Positions 33,462 through 42,821 are shown, counted from the stretch's first letter. The stretch: DNA of 50,290 nucleotides from an uncultured Prevotella sp. (GCA_946998205.1 CAMPYJ010000018.1:1-50290), one strand, 5' to 3'. Translations and numbers: made by a program. The notes: generated by a model not told the origin, from the letters alone.

Positions 33462-34835
33462 ATGGACATAACAGAAATCAAGTCGGTTTATTTCATTGGG
33501 GCTGGCGGCATCGGCATGAGTGCCATCGCCCGCTACTTCATTCATAAAGGTGTGGTGGTGGCTGGTTACGACAAGACACCCTCCGCACTGACCAACCAGC
33601 TTGAGAAAGAGGGAATGCTCATACACTATGAAGAGAACGTGGATGAGATTCCTCACGCATGCAAGAACAGTGAGACATGCCTGGTCATCTACACACCCGC
33701 CATTCCGGAAACCCATCAAGAGCTGAAATACTTCAGGGACAACGGCTTTGAGATACAAAAGCGGGCGCAGGTGCTGGGTACGTTGACCCGGACGCACAAA
33801 GGACTGTGCTTTGCAGGAACGCACGGCAAGACCACCACCAGCACCATGTGCGCGCATATCATGCACCAGAGCCATGTTGACTGTAACGCCTTTCTCGGCG
33901 GCATCTCAAAGAACTATGGCACCAACTACATCCTGTCAGATGCGAGTGATTATATCGTCATCGAGGCCGATGAGTTCGACCGCAGCTTCCATTGGCTGCG
34001 CCCGTGGATGAGCGTGATTACCTCCACCGACCCCGACCATCTGGATATCTACGGCACAAAGGAGGCTTATTTGGAGAGCTTCCGTCACTATTCCACGCTC
34101 ATTCAGCCGGGGGGAGCGCTGATCATCCATCGCGATCTGGAAATGAAGCCTGCGGTTCAGGAGGGCGTAACCATCTATGATTACAGCAGGGACAAGGGAG
34201 ATTTCCACGCAGAGAATATCGAGATTAAAAATGGACACATCACTTTCGATTTCATTTCGCCCCTGGAAAACGTAGAAAGCGTGGAACTGGGTCAGCCCAT
34301 CCCCATCAACATCGAGAACGGAGTGGCTGCCATGGCCATGGCACAACTGAACGGTTGCACGGCCGAAGAGCTGCGATATGGCATGGCTACCTATCATGGA
34401 GTGGAGCGAAGGTTCGACTTCAAGGTCAAGAACGACCGCCATGTGCTGCTCTCCGACTACGCACACCACCCAAAGGAGATATACCAAAGCGCTAAAAGCC
34501 TGCGCGAGTTATACCACGACCGCAAGGTGACGGCCATCTTTCAGCCGCACCTATACTCCCGCACAAGAGACTTCTATAAGGAGTTCGCCAAAGCGCTGAG
34601 CCAGCTGGACGAAGTGATTTTATGCGACATCTACCCCGCCCGCGAGCAACCCATCAAGGGAGTGACCTCACAACTGATATACGATGAACTTACCTGTAAG
34701 GAGAAGAGCATGATTCACAAGGAAGAGGTTCTCGACCTGGTGAAGCGACGCGACTTCGACGTTCTCGTGGTTTTGGGAGCCGGTGACTTGGACAACTATG
34801 TACCACAAATGGCTAAGATCATAGAAAGCAAGTGA
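33462..34835 (+). CDS. murC: UDP-N-acetylmuramate--L-alanine ligase
   Basis: A 457-residue ligase that adds the first amino acid, L-alanine, to UDP-MurNAc. MDITEIKSVYFIGAGGIGMSAIARYF is the Rossmann start, FAGTHGKTTTSTMCAH the P-loop, YIVIEADEFDRSFHWLRP the metal-binding block, and SDYAHHPKEI and FQPHLYSRTRDF the C-terminal domain. The frame is open from 33396, but the 22 extra residues lack family likeness and ATG 33462 after an AG-rich stretch is preferred. Its TGA overlaps the GTG start of ftsQ. Confidence 0.96.
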   Translation: MDITEIKSVYFIGAGGIGMSAIARYFIHKGVVVAGYDKTPSALTNQLEKEGMLIHYEENVDEIPHACKNSETCLVIYTPAIPETHQELKYFRDNGFEIQKRAQVLGTLTRTHKGLCFAGTHGKTTTSTMCAHIMHQSHVDCNAFLGGISKNYGTNYILSDASDYIVIEADEFDRSFHWLRPWMSVITSTDPDHLDIYGTKEAYLESFRHYSTLIQPGGALIIHRDLEMKPAVQEGVTIYDYSRDKGDFHAENIEIKNGHITFDFISPLENVESVELGQPIPINIENGVAAMAMAQLNGCTAEELRYGMATYHGVERRFDFKVKNDRHVLLSDYAHHPKEIYQSAKSLRELYHDRKVTAIFQPHLYSRTRDFYKEFAKALSQLDEVILCDIYPAREQPIKGVTSQLIYDELTCKEKSMIHKEEVLDLVKRRDFDVLVVLGAGDLDNYVPQMAKIIESK

Positions 34836-35668
34836 GAAGAGACCCGAAAAAGATAATAACCATCGTGCTGGACGTGGTGCTGGGCATCTATCTGGTCTTT
34901 GCCTTCACGGCATTCAACAAGCCTGACGAGACGGCCAACGTATGCACGAAGGTGAGCATAGACATTGCAGACGAAGCCCAAAATGGTTTTATCAACGCAT
35001 CGGAAATCAGGGACCGACTGGAGAGACACAAGCTCTATCCGCTGGAAAAACCACTGAAATACGTGGATGCCCGCAAGATAGAGGACATGTTGAAGACCAG
35101 TCCGTTTGTCAATACGGCCGAATGCTACAAGACACAAAACGGACATGTCAACATCAGCATCACGCAACGAATGCCCATCGTGCGCATCAAGTCGGTCAAT
35201 GGTGACGACTATTATCTGGATGACAAGGATGCCATCATGCCCAACTCCAGTTATACGAGCGACCTCATCATCGCGACCGGCTACATCAACAAATGGTTTG
35301 CCACGCATTATGTGTCGGCTCTGAGCAAGGCATTGATGAGCAACGACCTATGGGAAAACCAGATAGAACAAATAAATGTCCTACCCGACCGCGGCATAGA
35401 GTTGGTTCCCAGGGTGGGCGACCACATCATCTACCTGGGACAGTTGCCATCGAGCAATGACAGAACGAAACGTCTCTCGTTGATTGAGAACTTCACCAAG
35501 CAGAAACTCACACGCCTTGAAAAGTTCTACAAATATGGCCTTTCACAGGCGGGATGGAACAAATATTCTTACATCAACCTGGAGTTTGACAACCAAATCA
35601 TCTGCAAAAGGCGAAACAAAAGTACGGATGCGAGAACCAAAGAACATAACACGAACGAAAAGATTTGA
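34832..35668 (+). CDS. ftsQ: Cell division protein FtsQ
   Basis: A 278-residue bitopic division protein: a short basic start, one span (IITIVLDVVLGIYLVFAFTAF) and a periplasmic part with the POTRA-like segment (GFINASEIRDRLERHKLYPLEKPLKYVDARKIEDMLKTSPFVNTAECY) and the FtsQ beta domain. It holds FtsL-FtsB and helps switch on FtsW-FtsI. The start codon is GTG, overlapping the murC stop (GTGA), which fixes the start. No ddl gene separates it from murC. Confidence 0.9.
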   Translation: MRRDPKKIITIVLDVVLGIYLVFAFTAFNKPDETANVCTKVSIDIADEAQNGFINASEIRDRLERHKLYPLEKPLKYVDARKIEDMLKTSPFVNTAECYKTQNGHVNISITQRMPIVRIKSVNGDDYYLDDKDAIMPNSSYTSDLIIATGYINKWFATHYVSALSKALMSNDLWENQIEQINVLPDRGIELVPRVGDHIIYLGQLPSSNDRTKRLSLIENFTKQKLTRLEKFYKYGLSQAGWNKYSYINLEFDNQIICKRRNKSTDARTKEHNTNEKI

Positions 35669-35685
35669 TAAAGATATAAAAACGT

Positions 35686-37125
35686 ATGGCAAAGGAATTT
35701 ATCGTAGCTATTGAACTGGGATCGTCAAAAATCACAGGTATCGCGGGAAAAAAGAATCCAGATGGCAGCATCTCCATTCTCGCTGTCGTCAAAGAAGATT
35801 CCACCTCGTGCATACGCAAAGGTGTAGTTTTCAACATTGACAAGACAGTAATGCACTTGACCAACATCATCAAGAAGCTGGAGACTACGCTCAAGACCAA
35901 CATAGCCCGAGTTTATGTCGGTGTCGGCGGGCAGAGCATCCGCAGCGTCAAGAACGTAATCATCAAGGATCTGCCAGCAGAAACCGTCGTCAATCAGGAC
36001 ATGATCAACGAGCTGATGGACGCCAACCGCAGCATGACCTACGCTGAACAGGAGATACTGGACGCCGCCACGCAGGAATACAAGGTTGACGCACTGTACC
36101 AGCTGGACCCCGTCGGCATTCCTTGTTCAAGGTTGGAGGGTAATTTCCTCAACATACTCTGGCGGAAAACATTCTACAAAAACCTGAACCAATGCCTCAA
36201 CAAGGCGGGCGTGGAGATTGCCGAACTGTATTTGGCGCCACTGGCTTTGGCCGATGCCGTATTGACAGAGACCGAGAAAAGAACCGGCTGCGTACTGGTG
36301 GACCTGGGCGCCGACACCACAACCGTACTGGTATACTACAAAAACATCCTGCGACATCTGGCCGTCATCCCATTGGGCGGTGAGAACATCACCAAGGACA
36401 TCACCTCACTGCTGATGGAAGACGGTCAAGCAGAGCAAATGAAACTGAAATACGCCTCTGCCTACACAGACAACAGCGACATCGATGACAACAAGAAATA
36501 CCCTATCGATCAAGACAGGAGGGTTGACAGCCGAAAGTTCATCGAGATTGTAGAATCGCGCCTGCAAGAAATCATTGAGAACGTTTTCTATCAGATTCCA
36601 AACGAATATGCCGACAAACTCATCGGCGGAATCATCCTCACGGGCGGAGGTTCTAACATGCCCAACATCGAAAAGGCCTTCACCAACCAAGCCCCAACGG
36701 AAAAGATTCGCACAGCAAAGTTCGTGAACCAGACCATCAATTCAAACCTGCCAGAAATATCAGCTCACACCGGAACGATGAACACCATCCTGGGATTGCT
36801 CGCCAAAGGCGACATCAACTGCGCCGGCGAAGAGTTCTCGGCAGACTTGTTCCAAAGCAACGAGCCAAAACACGCGACACCAACGCCAACGCCTGCCAAA
36901 GGCCCTCGCTCGTACAAAGAAACATCCGGCACGGGCATCGTGCAGACAGAAGAAGAAAAAGAACAGCTGCGGAAACAAAAAGAGGAACAGGAAGAAACTG
37001 AGCGAAAGGCGCAGGAAGAAGCGCAACGCCGCATGGCGAAAGAAAAGAGGGAAAACTCTCCCGTCAACAAAATATGGAAAAGCATTAAAAACTTTGCCAG
37101 CAAAATAACCGAAGAGGAAGAATAA
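35686..37125 (+). CDS. ftsA: Cell division protein FtsA
   Basis: A 479-residue actin-like ATPase that ties FtsZ filaments to the membrane. VAIELGSSKITGIAG is phosphate loop 1, VLVDLGADTTTVLVYY phosphate loop 2, and GGIILTGGGSNMPNIEKAF the adenosine block. The C-terminal part beyond residue about 395 is a Bacteroidota extension: a Lys/Glu-rich stretch (EEEKEQLRKQKEEQEETERK) and then SPVNKIWKSIKNFASKI, which should act as the amphipathic membrane-targeting helix. Confidence 0.95.
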   Translation: MAKEFIVAIELGSSKITGIAGKKNPDGSISILAVVKEDSTSCIRKGVVFNIDKTVMHLTNIIKKLETTLKTNIARVYVGVGGQSIRSVKNVIIKDLPAETVVNQDMINELMDANRSMTYAEQEILDAATQEYKVDALYQLDPVGIPCSRLEGNFLNILWRKTFYKNLNQCLNKAGVEIAELYLAPLALADAVLTETEKRTGCVLVDLGADTTTVLVYYKNILRHLAVIPLGGENITKDITSLLMEDGQAEQMKLKYASAYTDNSDIDDNKKYPIDQDRRVDSRKFIEIVESRLQEIIENVFYQIPNEYADKLIGGIILTGGGSNMPNIEKAFTNQAPTEKIRTAKFVNQTINSNLPEISAHTGTMNTILGLLAKGDINCAGEEFSADLFQSNEPKHATPTPTPAKGPRSYKETSGTGIVQTEEEKEQLRKQKEEQEETERKAQEEAQRRMAKEKRENSPVNKIWKSIKNFASKITEEEE

Positions 37126-37176
37126 GCAGCGGCCCAATCACGACACTCCAAGAACGAACCTTTAAGAACAACAATT

Positions 37177-38508
37177 ATGTCAGACAATATCAGCACCCCT
37201 AACATTCTCGATTTCGGAGAACCAGACAAAGCAAGCAGCATCATCAAGGTAATCGGTGTCGGCGGTGGTGGTGGCAATGCCGTCAACCACATGTACCGCG
37301 AAGGCATCCACGACGTAACCTTCGTGCTCTGCAACACCGACAACCAGGCGCTCAACGACAGTCCGGTGCCCTTCCACTTGCAGCTCGGCAAGGAAGGACT
37401 GGGAGCCGGCAACAAGCCCGAGAAGGCACGCCAGGCCGCCGAGGAGAGCCTCGAAGACATCAAGGACATGCTCAACGACGGCACCCGCATGGCATTCATC
37501 ACGGCCGGCATGGGCGGTGGAACGGGCACCGGCGCAGCCCCGGTCATCGCCCGCGTGTCCAAGGAACTGGGCATCCTCACCGTCGGCATCGTCACCATTC
37601 CCTTCCGCTTCGAGGGCGACAAGAAGATTAACCAAGCCCTGGACGGCGTGGAGGAGATGGCCAAGCATGTGGATGCCTTGCTGGTGATCAACAACGAGCG
37701 GCTGCGAGAGATATACCCCGACCTCACCGTGCTCGACGCTTTCGGCAAAGCCGACGACACCCTGAGCATCGCGGCCAAGAGTATTGCGGAAATCATCACC
37801 AACCATGGACTGATCAACCTCGACTTCAACGACGTGAAGACGGTGCTGAAAGACGGCGGCGTGGCCATCATGAGCACAGGATACGGCGAGGGAGAGGGGC
37901 GCGTGAAGGCGGCCATCGAGGACGCGTTGAACTCTCCGCTGCTGAACGATAACGACATCTTCAACTCCAAGAAGATACTGCTCAGCATCAACTTCTGCAA
38001 CGAAAAGAACGACAACAGCGGCCTGATGATGGAGGAGATGAACGATGTGAACGACTTCATGGGACGCTTTGACAGCGACTTTGAAATCAAATGGGGCATC
38101 GCCATCGACCCAGATCTCGGCAAGAAGGTAAAAGTAACCATTCTGGCAACAGGCTTTGGCATCAACGACGTGGAAGGGATGAACAGCCACATCGGCAAAC
38201 GTCACTCACAAGAGGAAGCCATGCGCCTGGCCGAAGAGGAAGAACGGAAGATACAGCTCATCAACCGCAAGGAGCAATATTACAAGGATGGGAAAAACTC
38301 TAAGTACAAACGTCACCCACATGTCTATCTCTTCAGCAACGAAGACCTCGACAACGAGGATGTCATCCTGGCCGTAGAGAGCTTCCCCACCTACAAACGC
38401 ACGCGACAGATGCTGGACGACATACGCAGACAGGCGTCGGGCGAACCCAAGGAACCCGAACAAAAAGAGAACAACGAGCCGATACAGGGACTCATCAGTT
38501 TCGGATAA
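37177..38508 (+). CDS. ftsZ: Cell division protein FtsZ
   Basis: A 443-residue tubulin-like GTPase that forms the division ring. IKVIGVGGGGGNAVNHMY is the first GTP loop, MGGGTGTGAAPV (residues about 112-123) the signature loop, and LDFNDVKTVLKDGGVAIMSTG the T7 loop region that acts on the next subunit. After residue 320 a charged linker follows. The common end motif (acidic-IP-x-FLRR) is not seen at the terminus, which reads EPIQGLISFG; a similar string, ESFPTYKRTR, lies about 45 residues before the end. No start doubt: an ATG follows 51 bases after ftsA. Confidence 0.97.
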   Translation: MSDNISTPNILDFGEPDKASSIIKVIGVGGGGGNAVNHMYREGIHDVTFVLCNTDNQALNDSPVPFHLQLGKEGLGAGNKPEKARQAAEESLEDIKDMLNDGTRMAFITAGMGGGTGTGAAPVIARVSKELGILTVGIVTIPFRFEGDKKINQALDGVEEMAKHVDALLVINNERLREIYPDLTVLDAFGKADDTLSIAAKSIAEIITNHGLINLDFNDVKTVLKDGGVAIMSTGYGEGEGRVKAAIEDALNSPLLNDNDIFNSKKILLSINFCNEKNDNSGLMMEEMNDVNDFMGRFDSDFEIKWGIAIDPDLGKKVKVTILATGFGINDVEGMNSHIGKRHSQEEAMRLAEEEERKIQLINRKEQYYKDGKNSKYKRHPHVYLFSNEDLDNEDVILAVESFPTYKRTRQMLDDIRRQASGEPKEPEQKENNEPIQGLISFG

Positions 38509-38561
38509 AGCAACATACACAGACGACAGCTCGTCAACAAACACAATAAAACATCAAACAA

Positions 38562-39011
38562 ATGGCACTATTTGAAAAGGTTAGCGAAGACATCAAAACC
38601 GCAATGAAAGAGCGCGACAAGGTAGCACTTGACACGCTGCGCAACATCAAGAAAGTATTCCTCGAGGCCAAGACGGCGCCGGGAGCCAACGATACGCTGG
38701 AGGATGCAGACGCCTTGAAAATCATCCAGAAGCTGGCCAAGCAAGGCAAAGAATCGGCACAGACGTACATAGACGCGGGCCGACAGGATCTCGCCGACGC
38801 TGAATTGGCACAGGTCTCGGTCATCGAGCGCTATCTGCCCGAACAACTGTCGGAAGCCGAAATAGAGAAAATCGTCAAGACCATCATCGACCAAACGGGT
38901 GCCGCAAGCATGAAGGACATGGGAAAAGTCATGGGAATGGCCAACAAGCAATTAGCCGGAAAGGCCGATGGCAAAACCATTTCAGGCATCGTTAAAAAGT
39001 TGCTCGCATAA
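38562..39011 (+). CDS. GatB/YqeY domain protein
   Basis: A 149-residue protein of the YqeY group, an all-helical domain also found at the C-terminus of the amidotransferase subunit GatB, where it binds tRNA. Recognised by SEDIKTAMKERDKVALDTLRNIKK, IIQKLAKQGKESAQTYIDAGRQDL, IERYLPEQLSEAEIEKIV and MGKVMGMANKQLAGKADGKTISGIVKKLL. Free-standing members are thought to affect tRNA-dependent steps but have no proven role. It is 53 bases after ftsZ and ends before a strong terminator, so it is likely the last gene of the dcw transcript. Confidence 0.92.
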   Translation: MALFEKVSEDIKTAMKERDKVALDTLRNIKKVFLEAKTAPGANDTLEDADALKIIQKLAKQGKESAQTYIDAGRQDLADAELAQVSVIERYLPEQLSEAEIEKIVKTIIDQTGAASMKDMGKVMGMANKQLAGKADGKTISGIVKKLLA

Positions 39012-39043
39012 TTCTTACATTCGGTTTCGCCATCCACGAAACC

Positions 39044-39100
39044 AACGGCAAGAACCTTTTGAAACACTATGTATCAAAGGGTTCTTGCCGTTTTCTTTTT
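39044..39100 (+). terminator. Rho-independent terminator after yqeY-like gene
   Basis: AACGGCAAGAACCTTTTGA (39044-39062) pairs with 39074-39092 over 19 bp with one G-T pair, followed by TTTTCTTTTT. It ends the dcw cluster transcript. Confidence 0.88.
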
Positions 39101-39138
39101 CCTTGAAATTCAAGACTTTAAAACCAGTCCTGCAATTG

Positions 39139-39226
39139 CATTGAGTTTAGGCTGCAAAGTCATGCACTTTGCACCCCAAAAGCATGTAGATTGGCACCCA
39201 AACGCAATGACTTTGCCAAGCCAGCC
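39139..39226 (+). repeat. 22-bp period repeat array 3, between yqeY-like gene and recO
   Basis: Four units of 22 bases begin at 39139, 39161, 39183 and 39205 with CATTGAGTTT, CATGCACTTT, CATGTAGATT and CAATGACTTT. Tails are mostly CAAAGT or CAAAAG. The units are more diverged than in arrays 1 and 2 but keep exact phase. Confidence 0.65.
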
Positions 39227-39253
39227 CGCAACGCCCCGAAAAACAGACGATGG

Positions 39254-39979
39254 CTAACGAAACAAGTCTTGCAACACCGGGAGCGATTTCAGTTCGGGGA
39301 ATGAGGGGACGTGCAAGCGATAGTAGCGCAATATCAAATCAGTGCAACGATTGCGCTCCTCACGCGAAAAGTGGAAAAGATGCATCGTTTCATAGTTCAT
39401 GCGCATCAGTTGACCAATCTTAGCCGCCTCGTTTGGAGGAATAAAGTCGGGATGTAAGGGAACGAGGGAGCAGAACACGCCGTTGCGAAGGTCGAAGAAA
39501 TCACCCGCATGCCAGTTCTCAAGATTCGGATAGAACCCTACGAAGCGCGTGAGGTGCATCATGAACACCAGATGAAAATTGGCGAAAGCCCCCTCTGCCG
39601 AATCCAACCAACGAATGCTGTTCTCCACATACCGATACAACGCCACCGCCTCATGCTCACCACGCACGCTGAAATACAAGAATTCTGATAAGAACAAGGA
39701 GATGGACAACTTGTAAGAATTGAAAGGGATGGTAGAGAACGGATAGGCCAGGCGCATCTCCTTGATGCGCTGCAACAGCCTGTTGGGACGCTCATCAAAC
39801 TCGATGTCCAAGATGGTGAGCGGCTGAAAATAGGGCTTGCCTACTCTGCCTCCCTTGCCCGCGCGCATACGCTGGATAAAAGAGACGTTCCCCATAGACT
39901 GGGTGAACAAATCTGTAATCAGTTGAGAATCGCCATACTTGATGGCGCGTAGCACGATAGCATGCGTCTTGACTAACAT
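39254..39979 (-). CDS. recO: DNA repair protein RecO
   Basis: A 241-residue RecO, which anneals single strands and with RecR loads RecA in gap repair. The OB-fold N-terminus is MLVKTHAIVLRAIKYGDSQLITDLFTQSMG; YFQPLTILDIEF and MRLAYPFSTIPFNSYKLSISLFLSEFLY follow, then the helical C-terminal half. The CxxC zinc motif known from some RecO proteins is absent. The frame is open to 40018, but the TAnnTTTG promoter at 40000-40007 lies inside that extension, so ATG 39979 is chosen. Confidence 0.92.
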   Translation of the reverse strand: MLVKTHAIVLRAIKYGDSQLITDLFTQSMGNVSFIQRMRAGKGGRVGKPYFQPLTILDIEFDERPNRLLQRIKEMRLAYPFSTIPFNSYKLSISLFLSEFLYFSVRGEHEAVALYRYVENSIRWLDSAEGAFANFHLVFMMHLTRFVGFYPNLENWHAGDFFDLRNGVFCSLVPLHPDFIPPNEAAKIGQLMRMNYETMHLFHFSREERNRCTDLILRYYRLHVPSFPELKSLPVLQDLFR

Positions 39980-39999
39980 ATAAACGTGGGTTTGAATGG

Positions 40000-40007
40000 C
40001 AAAAATA
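40000..40007 (-). promoter_or_regulatory. Candidate -7 box for recO
   Basis: CAAAAATA on the plus strand is TATTTTTG on the minus strand, 20 bases before the chosen recO start. It decides against the longer start at 40018. Confidence 0.55.
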
Positions 40008-40046
40008 CTGATTTTCACACATCCGAAGAAAAATTACAGCGCAAAA

Positions 40047-40078
40047 TTTGGTCGGTAATGAAAAATGTCATAACTTTG
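40047..40078 (+). promoter_or_regulatory. Promoter of tRNA-Glu and rpsT
   Basis: TTTG at 40047-40050, a 20-base gap and TAACTTTG at 40071-40078 match both parts of the Bacteroidota promoter. The tRNA starts 22 bases later. Confidence 0.75.
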
Positions 40079-40099
40079 CACCCGCTAATCAAACAGCAC

Positions 40100-40171
40100 G
40101 GTCCCTTCGTCTATCGGTTAGGACGTGAGATTTTCATTCTCAAAAGAGCAGTTCGACTCTGCTAGGGACTA
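40100..40171 (+). tRNA. tRNA-Glu (anticodon TTC)
   Basis: The cloverleaf can be drawn: acceptor GGTCCCT with AGGGACT, D arm, anticodon stem GTGAGA/TCTCA with loop TTTTCAT placing TTC at positions 34-36, and T arm GAGCAGTTCGACTCTGC. 72 bases including discriminator A; CCA is not encoded. rpsT begins 30 bases downstream and is probably cotranscribed. Confidence 0.92.
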
Positions 40172-40201
40172 CAAGAAAGAAATAAAAGAAGTTAATAGAA
40201 G

Positions 40202-40456
40202 ATGGCAAATCACAAATCATCACTTAAAAGAATCCGTCAGGACAAAGTTAAGACTTTGCACAACAAATATTATGCAAAGACCATGCGTAACGCAGTGCGC
40301 AAGTTGCGCGCAATGACCGACAAGGATGAGGCTGTCAAGCTGTATCCTGAAGTACAGAAGATGGTGGACAAGCTGGCCAAGACCAACATCATCCACAAGA
40401 ACAAGGCTGCCAACTTGAAGTCAAGTCTCAGCAAGCACATCAGCAAACTCGCATAA
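40202..40456 (+). CDS. rpsT: 30S ribosomal protein S20
   Basis: An 84-residue, strongly basic, all-helical protein that binds 16S rRNA in early 30S assembly. It starts MANHKSSLKRIRQ, the family signature, and contains IIHKNKAANLKSSLSKHI near the C-terminus. It sits 30 bases after tRNA-Glu under the same promoter and ahead of a strong terminator. Confidence 0.97.
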   Translation: MANHKSSLKRIRQDKVKTLHNKYYAKTMRNAVRKLRAMTDKDEAVKLYPEVQKMVDKLAKTNIIHKNKAANLKSSLSKHISKLA

Positions 40457-40479
40457 GTCCATCCGACGCCCCTACATAC

Positions 40480-40513
40480 AAAGGTTACATTTCGCAAGAA
40501 GTGTAACCTTTTG
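40480..40513 (+). terminator. Rho-independent terminator after rpsT
   Basis: AAAGGTTACA (40480-40489) pairs perfectly with TGTAACCTTT (40502-40511), followed by T residues. Confidence 0.85.
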
Positions 40514-40759
40514 AGGTTTCACCCACCTCAACCTCTTCCTCCGTTGACACAGCACAGCGTCTTTCCCAATCTTCAAGCAGGCGATTCGTCGCAGGTTCGT
40601 TGCTGGCCATTACAGGCTACACGGTAGGCAAGAGCCACAAAATACCGGAAAACAGAAAAACTTTATTCGCATTTGTAAACCGCATAAAAAAGGCTGGCGC
40701 ACACCGACCTTTTACGCATTTTTAGCAACAAAACATTTCCTCATTTGGCGGTAATTCAG
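40514..40759. other. Intergenic stretch before gyrB
   Basis: About 245 bases with no supported gene or recognisable repeat; only the gyrB promoter is seen at its right end. Confidence 0.6.
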
Positions 40760-40767
40760 TATCTTTG
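40760..40767 (+). promoter_or_regulatory. Candidate -7 box for gyrB
   Basis: TATCTTTG, a full TAnnTTTG match 25 bases before the gyrB ATG. The nearest TTTG (40744-40747) is too close to be a normal -33 element. Confidence 0.6.
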
Positions 40768-40792
40768 CATATCATAATACACAAAACGACAA

Positions 40793-42766
40793 ATGGCAGA
40801 AAATCAGAATGCCGAAAATAATTATTCGGCCAGCAACATCCAGGTCTTGGAGGGACTTGAGGCTGTTCGCAAACGCCCTGCAATGTATATCGGTGACATC
40901 AGCGAGAAGGGTCTCCATCACCTGATCAACGAGACCGTCGACAACTCCATTGACGAAGCAATGGCAGGCTATTGCACCGACATTGAAGTGACCATCAACG
41001 AAGACGAGTCAATCACTGTACAAGACAACGGTCGAGGCATTCCCGTAGACATGCATGCGAAGCTGCACAAGTCGGCCCTGGAAGTGGTCATGACGGTACT
41101 GCATGCCGGCGGAAAATTCGACAAGGGTTCGTACAAGGTCAGCGGCGGTCTGCACGGAGTTGGTGTAAGCTGCGTCAATGCGCTATCCACCCACATGACC
41201 TCTCAGGTGTTCCGTGACGGAAAAATCTACCAACAAGAATACGAAAGGGGAAAAGCCCTCTACCCGGTGAAAGTCGTTGGAGAGACCAACCTGCGTGGAA
41301 CGCGTCAGCAATTCTGGCCAGACGGTTCTATTTTCACCACCACCCACTTCCAGTGGGACATCATCGCGCGGCGCATGCGGGAGCTGGCTTTCCTGAATGC
41401 CGGCATCCGCATCACTCTTACCGACTGGCGTCCCAACGAGGAGGGCAAGACACGAACGGAGGTATTCCATGCAAAAGACGGTCTTAAAGAGTTCGTGCGC
41501 TATGTAGACCGCCACAGAACCCACCTCTTCGATGATGTCATCTACCTGAAAACAGAGAAGCAAGGCATCCCCATCGAGGTGGCCATCATGTACAACACCG
41601 ACTATTCTGAGAACATACACTCGTACGTCAACAACATCAACACCATAGAGGGCGGCACACACCTCACCGGCTTTCGCGCCGCACTGACGCGAACACTGAA
41701 AGCGTATGCAGACAACGACCCCGTCATTTCAAAGCAAATTGAAAAGGCAAAGATAGAGATTGCAGGCGAAGACTTCCGCGAAGGACTTACCGCCGTCATA
41801 TCCATCAAGGTGGCAGAACCACAGTTTGAGGGGCAAACCAAGACCAAACTGGGCAACAACGAGGTGGCGGGAGCCGTGCAACAAGCCGTTGGCGAAACTC
41901 TTACCAACTACCTGGAAGAGCATCCCACCGAGGCAAAACAAATCTGCGAGAAAGTGGTTTTGGCGGCTACGGCACGCATCGCGGCACGAAAGGCGCGCGA
42001 GAGCGTTCAGCGCAAGAACGTCATGAGCGGTGGAGGACTGCCCGGCAAACTGGCCGACTGCTCCAACAAAGACCCGAAAGACTGTGAGATATTCCTGGTG
42101 GAGGGTGACTCCGCAGGCGGATCGGCCAAGCAAGGACGCGACCGATACACGCAAGCCATATTGCCATTGCGCGGTAAAATCCTGAACGTGGAAAAGGTTC
42201 AATGGCACAGGGTGTTCGAGGCCGAGTCGGTGATGAACATCATTCAGAGCATAGGCGTGCGCTTCGGCGTAGACGGAGAGGCCGACCGAGAGGCCAACAT
42301 CGACAAGCTGCGCTACGACAAGATTATCATCATGACCGATGCCGATGTCGATGGTTCGCACATCGACACACTCATCATGACGCTGTTCTATCGCTTCATG
42401 CCCAAAATCATCGAAGAAGGGCACCTCTACATCGCTACCCCCCCGCTTTACAAATGCACTTACAAGAACAAGGCCAGCGAGTATTGCTATACCGAACAGC
42501 AACGACAGGCCTTCATAGACAAGTACGCTCAGGGCGAGGAAGACAGCAAGAACATCCACACGCAGCGGTACAAAGGTCTCGGTGAGATGAACCCCGAACA
42601 ATTATGGGAAACCACCATGAACCCAACAACACGACTCCTGAAGCAGGTGACCATCGAGAACGCTACCGATGCTGACGAGATATTCTCCATGCTCATGGGT
42701 GATGACGTGGAGCCGCGGCGTGAGTTTATTGAGCAGAACGCAACCTATGCGAACATTGACGCATAG
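40793..42766 (+). CDS. gyrB: DNA gyrase subunit B
   Basis: A 657-residue type IIA topoisomerase subunit that uses ATP to drive negative supercoiling with GyrA. VLEGLEAVRKRPAMYIGD and ETVDNSIDEAMAGY open the GHKL ATPase; DNGRGIPVD and GGKFDKGSYKVSGGLHGVGVS hold the Mg and ATP lid; the TOPRIM domain has EIFLVEGDSAGGSAKQGRDR and MTDADVDGSHID; the C-terminus is RYKGLGEMNPEQLWETTMNP. Length suits a gyrase without the enterobacterial insert. ParE is the alternative, but the PLRGKILNVEKV block and length favour GyrB. Confidence 0.95.
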   Translation: MAENQNAENNYSASNIQVLEGLEAVRKRPAMYIGDISEKGLHHLINETVDNSIDEAMAGYCTDIEVTINEDESITVQDNGRGIPVDMHAKLHKSALEVVMTVLHAGGKFDKGSYKVSGGLHGVGVSCVNALSTHMTSQVFRDGKIYQQEYERGKALYPVKVVGETNLRGTRQQFWPDGSIFTTTHFQWDIIARRMRELAFLNAGIRITLTDWRPNEEGKTRTEVFHAKDGLKEFVRYVDRHRTHLFDDVIYLKTEKQGIPIEVAIMYNTDYSENIHSYVNNINTIEGGTHLTGFRAALTRTLKAYADNDPVISKQIEKAKIEIAGEDFREGLTAVISIKVAEPQFEGQTKTKLGNNEVAGAVQQAVGETLTNYLEEHPTEAKQICEKVVLAATARIAARKARESVQRKNVMSGGGLPGKLADCSNKDPKDCEIFLVEGDSAGGSAKQGRDRYTQAILPLRGKILNVEKVQWHRVFEAESVMNIIQSIGVRFGVDGEADREANIDKLRYDKIIIMTDADVDGSHIDTLIMTLFYRFMPKIIEEGHLYIATPPLYKCTYKNKASEYCYTEQQRQAFIDKYAQGEEDSKNIHTQRYKGLGEMNPEQLWETTMNPTTRLLKQVTIENATDADEIFSMLMGDDVEPRREFIEQNATYANIDA

Positions 42767-42786
42767 GCGTTAGATAAGCAAAAACC

Positions 42787-42821
42787 AAGGGGTATGCAAT
42801 TGATTCGCATGCCCCTTTTTT
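42787..42821 (+). terminator. Terminator after gyrB, probably two-way
   Basis: GGGGTATGC and GCATGCCCC form a stem with one G-T pair followed by TTTTTT. On the minus strand the same stem is followed by a T run (TTGGTTTTTG), so it may also end the converging peptidase gene. Confidence 0.85.

Noticed and set aside
36765..38198. 477-residue minus-strand frame opposite ftsA/ftsZ
   Set aside because: Low-complexity Ser/Pro-rich shadow of ftsZ; spans two real genes.
39980..40018. Longer recO start at 40018
   Set aside because: A good -7 box lies inside the extension and the OB-fold start MLVKTHAIVLRA begins at 39979.
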